From the NCBI GenBank assembly GCA_031270945.1, contig JAISWZ010000143.1, positions 59,300 to 123,299 of the forward strand: a stretch of DNA of 64,000 bases, read 5' to 3'. The position numbers and the translations under genes were made by a program. This DNA comes from Clostridiales bacterium (GTDB lineage Bacteria > Bacillota > Clostridia > Lachnospirales > WQUN01). Of this stretch, positions 26,751 through 35,167 are shown piece after piece (the first letter of the stretch is position 1; every line of letters begins with the position of its first letter). The notes below the pieces were generated by a model that saw nothing but the letters and a program-made list of their open reading frames with translations, was not told where the DNA came from and searched no databases.

Positions 26751-27212
26751 ATGAAACTCAAGACCAAGCACTTCGGAGAAATCGAATACGATCCTAGCCT
26801 GGCAATCACCTTCGATGAGGGCCTTCCGGGATTCCCGGAATGCAAGCAGTTCATTGTCCTTCTGGAGAACAAGGAAGAGGACACCTTCAGCTGGCTCCAG
26901 TCGACTGACGATGGAGACTTGGCCTTTGCCTTGATCAACATCTACAACGTCATGCCGGAATACAACCCGCTTGTGAGGAACGAGGAAGTGGCAGGGCTGG
27001 GCGACATGAGCGACAACAACCTGTTGGTCTACAACGTTGTTGTCATCCCTGACGACATCAAGCAGATGCGCGCCAACCTCCGCGCTCCCATCGTCATCAA
27101 CCCGACGACGAAGAAAGGCAAGCAGGTCATCCTGGACAACGATGAGTACGAGCTCAAGTACAGGATCTTCGACCACGTCGAAACCAAGCCTGAGGCTGTC
27201 GGAAGCCGCTAG
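26751..27212 (+). CDS. fliW: Flagellar assembly factor FliW
   Basis: This 153-residue protein matches FliW throughout. It has the N-terminal beta-barrel (TKHFGEIEYDPSLAITFDEG with the GLPGFPECKQF loop), the central LLVYNVVVIPDDIKQM, and the NLRAPIVINPTTKKGKQVIL motif. FliW binds CsrA and relieves its repression of flagellin translation, linking filament growth to flagellin levels. AGGAGG lies before the ATG. csrA follows after 333 bases, with a palindromic element in the gap. Confidence 0.95.
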   Translation: MKLKTKHFGEIEYDPSLAITFDEGLPGFPECKQFIVLLENKEEDTFSWLQSTDDGDLAFALINIYNVMPEYNPLVRNEEVAGLGDMSDNNLLVYNVVVIPDDIKQMRANLRAPIVINPTTKKGKQVILDNDEYELKYRIFDHVETKPEAVGSR

Positions 27213-27345
27213 GCAAAGGGCGCGCCAAAAAGGCTGGCTTGGGGAAGGCCTCGCGAGGCTAGGCAAGTTTTCCTTGGTCGACTTTTCCAAGCCGAAAATT
27301 TTGGCTTTGCGCCATAGTTCAAGCGAAATCAAAAATTTTCACTAA

Positions 27346-27414
27346 AGCGTATCCCAAATCTAAAACCGGGGCTTGAAAGAGTCCGGCGCTTTAACGGATT
27401 TTGGGATAAGCGCC
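27346..27414 (+). mobile_element. Palindromic element, diverged copy between fliW and csrA
   Basis: Arms AAGCGTATCCCAAAT and ATTTTGGGATAAGCGCC pair, with TAA on the left. It separates fliW from csrA, which in related genomes usually sit side by side. Confidence 0.65.
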
Positions 27415-27545
27415 AAGTCAGTGGCTGCTTTCGAGCGAAAGCGTATTTAAGGCATATCGCGCCCTAATCCGGCGCATGCGATAAGCTCTTGGCACTTTCG
27501 CTCTAGGGCATGCCACAAAGAATACGATTCCAAGGGTGTTGGCAC

Positions 27546-27782
27546 ATGCTTGCATTATCTCGCAAAGTCGGAGAGTCAATAATAATCTCCGACAACATAG
27601 AAATAACTGTGCTGGGTGTATCAGGCGAGACCGCCAAGCTAGGCGTAACAGCTCCCCGCAGCATCCCGGTGCACCGCAAGGAAGTGTACGAGCAGATCCA
27701 GTTGGAGAACAAAGAGGCTTCTTCAAACTTAAATGTGGATGGATTCAAGACCTACAGCAAGAATAAGCCTGAAAAGAAATAG
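27546..27782 (+). CDS. csrA: Carbon storage regulator CsrA
   Basis: This 78-residue RNA-binding protein begins MLALSRKVGESIIISDNIEI and keeps the family motif KLGVTAPRSIPVHRKEVYEQIQ (given in part), including the RNA-contacting VHRKE. CsrA dimers block ribosome access to flagellin and other mRNAs and are antagonised by FliW. The frame is open from 27510, but conserved MLALSRK fixes the start at 27546. It is the last gene of the flagellar run here. Confidence 0.95.
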   Translation: MLALSRKVGESIIISDNIEITVLGVSGETAKLGVTAPRSIPVHRKEVYEQIQLENKEASSNLNVDGFKTYSKNKPEKK

Positions 27783-27817
27783 GCTTAAGCTGTTGCCTTG
27801 CTGGTGTCTTGCTTGCG

Positions 27818-27917
27818 GAGCATATCCCAAAATTATATCCGAGGCACCGAAAAAATCCAGCGTTGAAGCATTCGCCAGGATTTTTTCGGCGCCATTTCGG
27901 AATTTTGGGATATGCAC
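27818..27917 (-). mobile_element. Palindromic element, full copy, reverse orientation (100 bp)
   Basis: It starts GAGCATATCCCAAAATT and ends AATTTTGGGATATGCAC, the reverse orientation of the 21450 copy, with the same inner stem around the loop TTGAAGCATTC. Right flank is TAA, left flank GCG, so no duplication remains. Confidence 0.9.
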
Positions 27918-28075
27918 TAAAAACGCGCTGCGGCGCGGATTGGGAGCCTTCCAGGAGGCTCCGTGGGGAGCTTCCTTTGGGGAGGCTCCCTTTTCTTTGT
28001 TTATAAAGAGCCGTTTCTGCATAGAATATGAATATGAATGGGATCTTGCTTGCTATGCCGTGTTTGCTATACTAA

Positions 28076-28174
28076 GTGCATATCCCAAAATTCCAAAAAA
28101 GGCGCAGTGAAAGTCATCGCGATGCTTTAACGCGTGACTTTCACAAGCCATAAATTTAATTTTGGGATATGCTC
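28076..28174 (+). mobile_element. Palindromic element, full copy (99 bp)
   Basis: The ends GTGCATATCCC and GGGATATGCTC are perfect and the inner stem is GAAAGTCATCGCG / CGCGTGACTTTC. It is flanked by TAA on both sides (28073-28075 and 28175-28177). The left TAA overlaps a TATACT promoter-like box. Confidence 0.93.
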
Positions 28175-28258
28175 TAATGAGTGAAAAAACTGCGCTTCAC
28201 CATCTAAATGTTGCAAGCGGCAGATGTCTTGGCATAAGCTGGCGCAGAAGTGGGCATG

Positions 28259-28412
28259 TTTGATAGATAAATTTAAGAATTTCGCGCAAGACTGGCATGG
28301 AGGCAGGGGATTTGATAGATATATTTAAAGATTTCGCTTAAGACTGGTACAGAGGCAGGAATAAATTCAAAAATTTATAGATCGATTTAAGGTTTTCGCT
28401 TTAGGACGGGCT
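28259..28412 (+). repeat. Degenerate tandem repeat, about 52-bp unit, three copies
   Basis: Units start at 28259 (TTTGATAGATAAATTTAAG), 28311 (TTTGATAGATATATTTAAAG) and, more degenerate, about 28374 (TTATAGATCGATTTAAGG). Each continues with a TTTCGC...AGACTGG-like segment. Confidence 0.75.
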
Positions 28413-28419
28413 TCGTTTA

Positions 28420-28445
28420 GTGCTAAAATGTATGTATTTTAGCAC
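28420..28445. promoter_or_regulatory. Perfect inverted repeat, possible operator
   Basis: GTGCTAAAAT (28420-28429), spacer GTATGT, and ATTTTAGCAC (28436-28445) pair over 10 bases. The arms are not arranged like the CIRCE element of HrcA. No gene lies within 500 bases downstream on the plus strand, so the target is unclear. Confidence 0.5.
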
Positions 28446-28804
28446 CCTTGCAATATGGCCTGATTAAAGTTCAATGAAAGTTTCAAAAAAGGCTTTGAAT
28501 TTGTCTTACTTTGCATTAAAATATGTTCTGTGCCTTTGTGCATATCTCAGAATTCAAAAAAGGCCCTGGCGGGATTTTCGCCGGACTTTCCTAGCCTATA
28601 ATACTTGCGAGCGGCAAGATTAGAAATTTGTTTATGGAAGCGGGCCTGCCTGGCTTCAAAGGCGGGCAAGAATTCCGGTTTTGAACGCTCGCGGTATAAA
28701 TTCTGCGATCTGGCACCTATGCCTGGTCACAGGCTGACGAACATCTGCGGCGCTTGTGCCGGCTGGCTCAGCTTTGGGATTGCGCACAACTCGAAGGATC
28801 CTAT

Positions 28805-28933
28805 ATGCATATCCCAAAATTTCCGAAATGGCGCCGTAAAAGTCATCGCGATGCTTTAACTAGTTTGCTCGGGCTTCTGCGAGCAAACATAGTGACTTTT
28901 TCGGTGCCTCGGATATGATTTTGGGATATGCTG
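28805..28933 (+). mobile_element. Palindromic element with an extra nested hairpin (129 bp)
   Basis: The outer arms ATGCATATCCCAAAAT and ATTTTGGGATATGCTG are normal. The centre carries an additional hairpin, GTTTGCTCG / CGAGCAAAC-like (TTTGCTCGGGCTTCTGC GAGCAAA region, 28863-28888), where other copies have only the small loop. It ends about 40 bases before the ABC ATPase start. Confidence 0.85.
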
Positions 28934-28976
28934 CCTTAGTCTGCCGGCATCAAATTTTACCTCGGAGGGATCTTAG

Positions 28977-29924
28977 TTGATTGAAGTCAGAAACCTGACA
29001 AAGCGCTACGGCCAAGTCTACGCGGTCAATGACGTGAGCTTCACGGTCGACGATGGCGAGATTCTTGGTTTCCTTGGCCCCAACGGGGCTGGGAAGACTA
29101 CAACCATGAACATAATCACCGGCTATTTGGCAGCGACCAGCGGAGATGTCATAATCAATGGCGTTGACATCCAAGCCGAGCCTGAGAAAGCCAAGAGAAG
29201 CATAGGGTACCTCCCGGACACGCCGCCTCTGTACGGGGACATGAAAGTCGCTGAGTACCTGAAGTTCGTGGCGGACATCAAGAAAGTAAGGCCTTCGATA
29301 CGAGCTGGCATGATCGAGGAGATCATGGACATTGTGAAGGTTTCAGAAAAGCGGTCACAGCTTATAAGGACGCTGTCAAAGGGCTACAAGCAAAGGGTCG
29401 GCCTGGCCCAGGCGATGATGGGCTATCCAGAGGCCATAATTATGGACGAGCCGACAGTGGGCCTTGATCCAAAGCAGATAATCGAGATGAGGGATGTCAT
29501 AAAGAACCTTGGGAAAAAGCACACTGTGCTTCTGAGCTCCCACATCCTTCACGAGGTTAGCGCTGTATGCGACAGGGTGATGATCATCTCAAAAGGAAAG
29601 ATCGAGGCGTCAGACACACCTGAAAGGCTTTCTTCGAACATTACCCATGGGCGGAAAATGAGCGTGCGGGTGAAAGGGGAGTCATCCAAGATACTGGACG
29701 TGTTCCAACAAACCCCATTGCTAAAGAACGTGAAAGCCGAAGGTTCGCGCGAGCCAGGGACAGTGGAAATCCTGGTTTCAGGCGATGACGGCGTGGACAT
29801 ACGGGAAGCCGTGTTCTACTGCTGCGCGAAGGCGTCTCTTCCCATTTTGCAGATGAATTCCCAAGACCTCACCCTAGAGGAGATATTCCTTCAAATCACA
29901 AGCGAAGGAGGCGCAGAGCAATGA
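28977..29924 (+). CDS. ABC transporter ATP-binding protein (Gld/ABC-2 type)
   Basis: This 315-residue ATPase has Walker A GPNGAGKTTT near residue 37, the signature LSKGYKQRVGLAQ near 133, Walker B AIIMDEP, and the H-loop SSHILHEV. It powers an ABC-2 exporter with the permease that follows. The start is TTG at 28977 with GGAGG 8 bases upstream. Its stop codon overlaps the next start (ATGA), so the genes are coupled. With the two downstream genes it matches the GldA-GldF-GldG arrangement found in many non-gliding Clostridia, where the cargo is unknown. Confidence 0.93.
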   Translation: MIEVRNLTKRYGQVYAVNDVSFTVDDGEILGFLGPNGAGKTTTMNIITGYLAATSGDVIINGVDIQAEPEKAKRSIGYLPDTPPLYGDMKVAEYLKFVADIKKVRPSIRAGMIEEIMDIVKVSEKRSQLIRTLSKGYKQRVGLAQAMMGYPEAIIMDEPTVGLDPKQIIEMRDVIKNLGKKHTVLLSSHILHEVSAVCDRVMIISKGKIEASDTPERLSSNITHGRKMSVRVKGESSKILDVFQQTPLLKNVKAEGSREPGTVEILVSGDDGVDIREAVFYCCAKASLPILQMNSQDLTLEEIFLQITSEGGAEQ

Positions 29925-30796
29925 TCGCTTTATACATGAAGGAGATGAAAAGCTACTTCATCTCTTGGGTAGGGTTCATCTACCTTTTCATCTTCGTGCT
30001 CCTTATGGCGATATTCTACACTTTGATAAATCTTGCCTACGGGGTGCCGACATTCCAGGACACGCTGTCCAACCTGACAATATTCTCCTTGGTGTTGATG
30101 CCGGTTTTGACAATGAGGCTTTTCGCCGAGGAAGCAAAGCACAAGACCGACCAGCTGATCTTCACGTCTCCTGTGTCAGTTGCCGGGATAGTGCTCGGGA
30201 AGTTTCTGGCGGCGCTTAGCCTTGCTTTGATAGGCATGGCGATTACTGTGATATTTCCTATCATGATATCCAGGCACGGCCAATTGCCGGTGGCTAAGAT
30301 AGCGCTCAGCTACCTGGGCTACACGCTTTTGATCTCTTGCTTCATATCTGTTGGCATGTTTATATCGGCCATTACCGACAACCAGATCATTGCGGCCATA
30401 AGCACATTTTTTGCCATGCTTTTGCTTTATATCATTGACGCCATAGGATCCGCTTTGTCACAGGGAGTTATGGCATCCTCCACGGCCTCTTTGGTAGCCG
30501 TTGCGATATTGGTTGGGCTTGTGAGCCTTCTGGCATATGACAGCACCAAAAGCCTGACGGTGGCAGTTGCCACGCTTTCAGTTCTCCTTGCGGCCACTGT
30601 CCTTTCTTTCTTTTTGGCAAAAGACGCCTATGTTGGCCTGATTGGCAAGGCGGTCATCTGGATCTCTGTAATGGGAAGATTCGGAAGCTTCACCAGCGGA
30701 ATAATAAATGTTTCTGACGTGGTGTTCTGCCTGTCATTCGCGGCGGCATTCATATACTTGACCATCAACTTGATTGAAAAACGCAGATGGAAATAA
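29921..30796 (+). CDS. ABC-2 type permease (GldF-like)
   Basis: This 291-residue membrane protein has six to eight hydrophobic segments, starting with ISWVGFIYLFIFVLLMAIFY. It carries the FAEEAKHKTDQLIFTSPVS cytoplasmic loop typical of the ABC-2/GldF permease group. It overlaps the ATPase gene by 4 bases and is followed after 14 bases by the GldG-like gene. The assignment to an export complex is firm; the exported substrate is not known. Confidence 0.92.
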   Translation: MIALYMKEMKSYFISWVGFIYLFIFVLLMAIFYTLINLAYGVPTFQDTLSNLTIFSLVLMPVLTMRLFAEEAKHKTDQLIFTSPVSVAGIVLGKFLAALSLALIGMAITVIFPIMISRHGQLPVAKIALSYLGYTLLISCFISVGMFISAITDNQIIAAISTFFAMLLLYIIDAIGSALSQGVMASSTASLVAVAILVGLVSLLAYDSTKSLTVAVATLSVLLAATVLSFFLAKDAYVGLIGKAVIWISVMGRFGSFTSGIINVSDVVFCLSFAAAFIYLTINLIEKRRWK

Positions 30797-30810
30797 GGAG
30801 GAGGGCTGGC

Positions 30811-32271
30811 ATGAAATTTGATTTTTCAACACTCGCTTCCAAGAAGGTCAGGTACGGCTCCCTTTCCACACTGATGATAATCATTGTGTTGGCGGTCTTG
30901 GTGGTTTTGAACCTGGTCTTTGAAAGATTGGACTTGTCATTTGACTTGTCTTCTAACACGAACTACTCATTGTCCCAGGAGTCAATTGACATCGTTAAAA
31001 ACCTGGACAAGCCGGTTACGATATACGCCTTGGTAAGAACCGGGGAAGAGGACAACGTTCTTTCGGGCTATGTAGGAACTCTGACATTCAGCAGGCTTCT
31101 GAGGGAGTATGAGACAAACTCTTCAAACGTAAAGGTTGAGTACAGGGATCCCTACATGCTCCCGGGATTCGCGGAGCAGTTTTCTGTTGAGGGAGACGGC
31201 ATTCCGATAGACAGCGTCATTGTGCAATCCGGGGAGAAGTTCAAAGTCATAAAAAGCACTGAAATGTACACGGTGAATTACGACCAGAACTACCAGCCGT
31301 ATGTGGAGTCAATAAATATTGAGACAAACATATCCAATGCCATAAACTACGTGACAAGCCCGGTTACAAGCGTATTGTACACCATCACGGGATCGAACGA
31401 GCAGACGCTCTCCGAAAACCTGAAGAGGCAGATAGACCTTGCGAACTACGACATCAAAGAGGTAAACCTAGCCACAAGCGACGTGCCTGAAGACTGCACC
31501 ATGCTTTTCGCAACCCAGCCTACCAGGGACTGGACTGAAGATGAGGCGAAGAAGGTTCTGGCATACCTCCAAAACGACGGACGGGCCATTTTCCTGGTAG
31601 CATACTATGGCACGGAGTTCCCGAACATGTCAAGCGTACTGCAGAATTACGGGGTTGATCTTGGAAAGTACATCGTAATCGAGGGAAATCCCAACAACTA
31701 CATCGTAGGCAATCCAGTCTACATTCTTCCGACAATCGCATCCCATGCCATTACGGATCCCCTTGTGGCGGCCGACTACATGCCGCTCATGGTCCAGGCT
31801 TCTGGAGTGGACTTGCTTGATGTGAAGAAAAGCTCAACTACAATAGAAAAGCTGCTCGTTTCCTCCAACAAGGCTTACGGGAAGACAAACCTGAAGTCTA
31901 CAGTCACGACGAAAGAGGCTGCGGACACAACTGGCCCCTTCAACCTGGCTGTTGCAATCACCGATTCTGTCTACACCAATGAGCAGCATACGACAAAGAT
32001 CATAGTCGCTGGCGCGTTTTCCATGCTTGACGAGAACCTCAACAACGCCATCAGCGGCGGCAACTGGAAGTTCTTGATAAATTCAATGAACTGGCTGCAG
32101 GACAAGGAAAACACCATCTACATCGCGCCAAAGACTCCTGAGGAGCAGACAACGCTCAGCATGACATCCAGCCAGGCCTTTGCTTACGCCATCATATCAG
32201 TCCTGGTGTTGCCCGGCTTGATCCTGGCAGCCGGCTTCTATGTGTGGTTCGTGAGGAGGCGCACCTCTTGA
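30811..32271 (+). CDS. GldG-like ABC-associated extracytoplasmic protein
   Basis: This 486-residue protein has an N-terminal membrane helix (STLMIIIVLAVLVVLNLVF), a large outside domain of the GldG/ABC-type uncharacterised family (SLSQESIDIVKNLDKPVTIY), and a C-terminal membrane helix (AIISVLVLPGLILAAGFYVW). The start is ATG 30811, with GGAGGAGGG upstream. It overlaps the next gene by 4 bases. It likely sits in a complex with the permease and the following DUF4340 protein; the role is inferred from this conserved gene order. Confidence 0.85.
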   Translation: MKFDFSTLASKKVRYGSLSTLMIIIVLAVLVVLNLVFERLDLSFDLSSNTNYSLSQESIDIVKNLDKPVTIYALVRTGEEDNVLSGYVGTLTFSRLLREYETNSSNVKVEYRDPYMLPGFAEQFSVEGDGIPIDSVIVQSGEKFKVIKSTEMYTVNYDQNYQPYVESINIETNISNAINYVTSPVTSVLYTITGSNEQTLSENLKRQIDLANYDIKEVNLATSDVPEDCTMLFATQPTRDWTEDEAKKVLAYLQNDGRAIFLVAYYGTEFPNMSSVLQNYGVDLGKYIVIEGNPNNYIVGNPVYILPTIASHAITDPLVAADYMPLMVQASGVDLLDVKKSSTTIEKLLVSSNKAYGKTNLKSTVTTKEAADTTGPFNLAVAITDSVYTNEQHTTKIIVAGAFSMLDENLNNAISGGNWKFLINSMNWLQDKENTIYIAPKTPEEQTTLSMTSSQAFAYAIISVLVLPGLILAAGFYVWFVRRRTS

Positions 32272-33869
32272 AGAGAATCGGCGGCTTGATCGCTTTAGTT
32301 GTCATTTTGGGAGGCCTTGCGGCCGCCTACTTTTTCTTGGGGCAGAAGGACGCGACAGTGGAAGAAGCGACTGCAGAGCCCAGCAAGACCGTCTCCTTGG
32401 TCAAGAAAAGCATCTGGGAAGTAACGAAAGCCTCCTTCCATTCAGATAATGGAGAGATGGAGATATATCCGGTGCTTACGCCAAATCCGACTCCAGCGCC
32501 AACAGCCGCGCCGGATCCGGAAGCTACGCCATCCCCCGTCCCAGAAGAAACTCCCACCCCAACACCAACCCCCACGCCGATTGTGGGATGGGCTGTCAAA
32601 GGGTTTGAAAACGCCAAGCTGACATCATATACAGTGACTGACATCATGAGATCTGTATATGCGCTTGACGCGTCGGAACAGTTCATGCCAACGGTCTCAA
32701 ACCCCGCTGACTTCAAGCTGGATCCGCCCCAGGCTTATGCCGAGGTGGAGTACTCAGACGGAGAAAAGAAAAAGATCATGATAGGCGCGCAAACGCCTGA
32801 CAAGTCTTCTTACTATATGATGATAGAGGGAGATCCAGCGCTTTACCTGACCTATTCATCAACTGGGGAGGATTTCTTCAAAACCCCCAAGGACTTGCTT
32901 GACAAAACCATAACGATGGTTGCCTCAGACGCGCTGGAATACGTCTATATTGCGCCAAAGGGCAAGTCGCCGATAGAGTTCGCCTACAAGGGAACCGAAG
33001 AGGAGAAGCAGTCAGATATCCAAACCTATGGAGGCATAGGCCTGTACATGGTTCAGCCCTATGACGGCTGGGATCTCTACGCCTCCAACTTCCAGACCAA
33101 TGTCCTAGACGGCATGTCAGGCATAGCCATGGATTCTGTCATTGACGCAAACCCATCGAACCTGGCTGACTATGGCTTGGACGATCCAGCTCTGGAAGTC
33201 TGGCTTACCGATAGCTCCACTGACTTGCACTTCCTGATTGGAAACGACATAGATGACGAGACTGCCTACGCCATGTTTTATGGCACCCCGTATGTCTATT
33301 CCATGCAAAAGTCCTATGTCGCAGGCCTTTATGACATCAACGTCTTCAAGTTCACGCAGCGCTTCATAGCGCTAGTCAATATTGACAACTGCGCTGGCAT
33401 TGACATCACAGGCCCAGGACGAAGCCATTCCATGACTATAGTTCATCAGACGATCTCGCCAACTCCCATTCCAACGCCGACAACCGATCCAGCGGCGACG
33501 CCTTCGCCTGTTCCAGCTGAAAGCCCAGCGCCAACAGCTACGCCTATCCCTCAAAAGGTGATCCATCCCACAGTTGATGGAACTGTCACCCAAGAAGGCG
33601 CGTTCAAGGACTTCTACCAGACTGTCATAGGCCTTGGGTATGATTCTGAGATTCAGGGTTTCACTCCCTCGGGAGCGCCTGAAATCACAATCAAGTACAC
33701 CATGATACCAGGGCTTGATCCGATAGACATTAATCTCTACACTTACAACCAGAACTTCTACGCCATCGAGAAGGATGGCGGGGATATCCGATTTGTCATT
33801 AACAAGCAATATCTGGACCTGATGTTCCAGACGCTTGATGACATGAAGTCGGGAAAGTTTGATGAGTAG
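32268..33869 (+). CDS. DUF4340-type membrane-anchored protein of the Gld-like operon
   Basis: This 533-residue protein has one N-terminal membrane anchor (IGGLIALVVILGGLAAAYFFL) and an outside portion made of DUF4340-like domains. These are separated by two Pro/Thr-rich linkers (about residues 72-105 and 393-425). The start is a TTG at 32268 with GGAGG 8 bases upstream, overlapping the stop of the GldG-like gene (TTGA). DUF4340 proteins commonly follow GldG in such operons. The linkers suggest reach across the cell wall. A strong terminator follows. Confidence 0.85.
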   Translation: MKRIGGLIALVVILGGLAAAYFFLGQKDATVEEATAEPSKTVSLVKKSIWEVTKASFHSDNGEMEIYPVLTPNPTPAPTAAPDPEATPSPVPEETPTPTPTPTPIVGWAVKGFENAKLTSYTVTDIMRSVYALDASEQFMPTVSNPADFKLDPPQAYAEVEYSDGEKKKIMIGAQTPDKSSYYMMIEGDPALYLTYSSTGEDFFKTPKDLLDKTITMVASDALEYVYIAPKGKSPIEFAYKGTEEEKQSDIQTYGGIGLYMVQPYDGWDLYASNFQTNVLDGMSGIAMDSVIDANPSNLADYGLDDPALEVWLTDSSTDLHFLIGNDIDDETAYAMFYGTPYVYSMQKSYVAGLYDINVFKFTQRFIALVNIDNCAGIDITGPGRSHSMTIVHQTISPTPIPTPTTDPAATPSPVPAESPAPTATPIPQKVIHPTVDGTVTQEGAFKDFYQTVIGLGYDSEIQGFTPSGAPEITIKYTMIPGLDPIDINLYTYNQNFYAIEKDGGDIRFVINKQYLDLMFQTLDDMKSGKFDE

Positions 33870-33876
33870 AAAATAA

Positions 33877-33920
33877 GAAGAACAGCGCCAGCCGCAGGCT
33901 GGCGCTGTTCTTCGTGCTTT
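33877..33920 (+). terminator. Rho-independent terminator of Gld-like operon
   Basis: A 17-base stem GAAGAACAGCGCCAGCC / GGCTGGCGCTGTTCTTC with a GCA loop is followed by GTGC and a run of T. Confidence 0.93.
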
Positions 33921-33974
33921 TTTTGGGCAAACGGCTTATTTGGCTGGATTTATTGAGATAGTGTTTGCCTGGGC

Positions 33975-34003
33975 TTGCGCAGGGATGCCCGATATGCTAT
34001 ACT
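33975..34003 (+). promoter_or_regulatory. Promoter of the toxin/immunity-like cassette
   Basis: TTGCGC (33975-33980), 17-base spacer, TATACT (33998-34003) preceded by TGC as in an extended -10. Confidence 0.55.
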
Positions 34004-34130
34004 AACTATCAAATCCTGAAATGCCATAAAAAGGCGGAGGAGTTTCGCGGGAACTGTAATGGCGGATATTGTTAATGAAACCAGTAAGTTTTTCGCCTTT
34101 GGTGAGATCGCCTTTAGAAGGGAGCGCTTT

Positions 34131-34364
34131 ATGAACAGGCTGGTGCTAAAAGTGTTTGATGACGAACATGTTGTATACTATTATTATCCAGATGGCTTAG
34201 GCCCTTGCGGCGAAATAGAGTACATATTCGGGGAAGACGAGCCGACTATCCTAAAGCTTGGAAACAATGACAGAGGCTACTTTGCAAACAAGGCCATGGA
34301 GTTTCTGGATGAGTGCATTGAATGGGGAATGTACCCGCTAAGGTGGCTTATGGCTTGGAATTAG
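34131..34364 (+). CDS. Small hypothetical protein, paralogue of the next gene
   Basis: This 77-residue product aligns along its length with the following gene: both have MN..V.K at the start, YY.YIP/DG..GEI in the middle, GYFANKAMEF / GYYAKKAVEY and an aromatic tail. I set the start at ATG 34131 (GGGAG 6 bases upstream) because this matches the paralogue. An ATG at 34059 would add 24 residues but has no well-placed ribosome binding site. The function is unknown. Its position before a toxin-type domain suggests an immunity protein; that is inference only. Confidence 0.65.
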   Translation: MNRLVLKVFDDEHVVYYYYPDGLGPCGEIEYIFGEDEPTILKLGNNDRGYFANKAMEFLDECIEWGMYPLRWLMAWN

Positions 34365-34399
34365 GGTATCTTGTGAAATTTTGGATAAGGAGGCACCCT

Positions 34400-34639
34400 A
34401 TGAACGATATTGTTTTTAAGGCCAGCGAGGGCAGAATGCTTTATTATAACTACATCCCAGAGGGATTGGTCGATTTCCCGGGGGAAATTGTGGTTGATCA
34501 CGTCAATCTCGAACTTGAAAATGTAAGGCTTTCTGAAAAGGACATCGATGGGTATTACGCAAAAAAAGCTGTAGAGTATATTTTAAATCGCATAGAAAGA
34601 TGGAGCGTTCCTGTACACTTTACTCAAATATGGTTTTAG
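34400..34639 (+). CDS. Small hypothetical protein, possible immunity protein
   Basis: This 79-residue acidic protein is a paralogue of the preceding gene. The start is ATG 34400 with AAGGAGG 6 bases upstream. It has no signal peptide or membrane segment. It lies 39 bases before the orphan toxin-like gene on the same strand. I do not recognise a named family; the guess of an immunity role rests on gene order. Confidence 0.65.
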   Translation: MNDIVFKASEGRMLYYNYIPEGLVDFPGEIVVDHVNLELENVRLSEKDIDGYYAKKAVEYILNRIERWSVPVHFTQIWF

Positions 34640-34678
34640 GATCGTTGCCAATTTTCCTGAAGAAATGAGGAGCCTGTT

Positions 34679-35056
34679 TTGCAAATTGACCTAAATATAA
34701 GCACAGAGCAAGAAAAAGAAGCGATTGACTTTTACAAAGAAATTAGGTTGTGCGACACTGACGTCAAAGCGATATCAAAGAACACCAAGCTGGATGAAGA
34801 GAAAATAAAGACAATCAAGGAACACATATTCAAGAAATTTCATCTTGTTAAGCTAGGATACAAGAGATTCGACCCCGACTATGACATGGCTGTGTTTTGG
34901 AAGAGGCTGATAGATGGGGACGTTAGAGAGAAAGACCTGGTGTTCCTTGAGCTGATGTACGATGAGTATGTTAATGTTTATGTCAACGGGATGACGATTT
35001 GGCAAGCTCATAAGACAGTCAGTAGAAAGTTTGACTATAGGCGCTTGAATGACTGA
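34679..35056 (+). CDS. Orphan domain like those at polymorphic-toxin C-termini
   Basis: This 125-residue protein starts with TTG at 34679 (GAGGAG upstream). The sequence FYKEIRLCDTDVKAISKNT, then FDPDYDMAVFWKRLIDGDV and EKDLVFLEL, then GMTIWQAHKTVSRKFDY, follows the order of a domain I know from the C-terminal ends of Rhs, LXG and phage-capsid-type polymorphic toxins. In those, a HE pair occurs in the LLKHE-like segment. Here the segment reads FLELMYDEY, so the His is missing and activity is doubtful. It stands without a delivery domain. The assignment is from memory of the pattern and needs a profile search. Confidence 0.6.
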   Translation: MQIDLNISTEQEKEAIDFYKEIRLCDTDVKAISKNTKLDEEKIKTIKEHIFKKFHLVKLGYKRFDPDYDMAVFWKRLIDGDVREKDLVFLELMYDEYVNVYVNGMTIWQAHKTVSRKFDYRRLND

Positions 35057-35131
35057 GGCGCATGAATGATCAAGGCGTTGCAAACTTTGCTGCACAAGGC
35101 TCTAACCAGATCTTATCACAAACTTTCGGAC

Positions 35132-35167
35132 AACCGAAGTCCTGCCAAAGCAGGGCTTCGGTTTTTT
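35132..35167 (+). terminator. Rho-independent terminator after toxin-like gene
   Basis: The stem AACCGAAGTCCTGC / GCAGGGCTTCGGTT (one G-T pair) has a loop CAAA and is followed by TTTT. Confidence 0.9.

Larger units (their letters stand above)
27783..28976. other. 1.2-kb repeat-rich gap before the Gld-type ABC genes
   Basis: No gene is supported. It contains three good palindromic elements (27818-27917, 28076-28174, 28805-28933) and a decayed left half (about 28537-28600). It also has a 52-bp-period tandem repeat (28259-28412) and a perfect 10-bp inverted repeat at 28420-28445. A promoter-like pair TTGCTT (28046) and TATACT (28068) sits directly against one element. Confidence 0.6.

Noticed and set aside
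27733..28110. Overlapping frames spanning the elements after csrA
   Set aside because: They are built from palindromic element sequence (GYALK/ICT-type peptides recurring at each copy) and are not proteins.
28420..28445. CIRCE-type HrcA operator
   Set aside because: The CIRCE arms are TTAGCACTC then GAGTGCTAA; here the arm order and sequence differ.
28605..28859. 84-codon frame between repeats
   Set aside because: No ribosome binding site, and its end lies inside a palindromic element.
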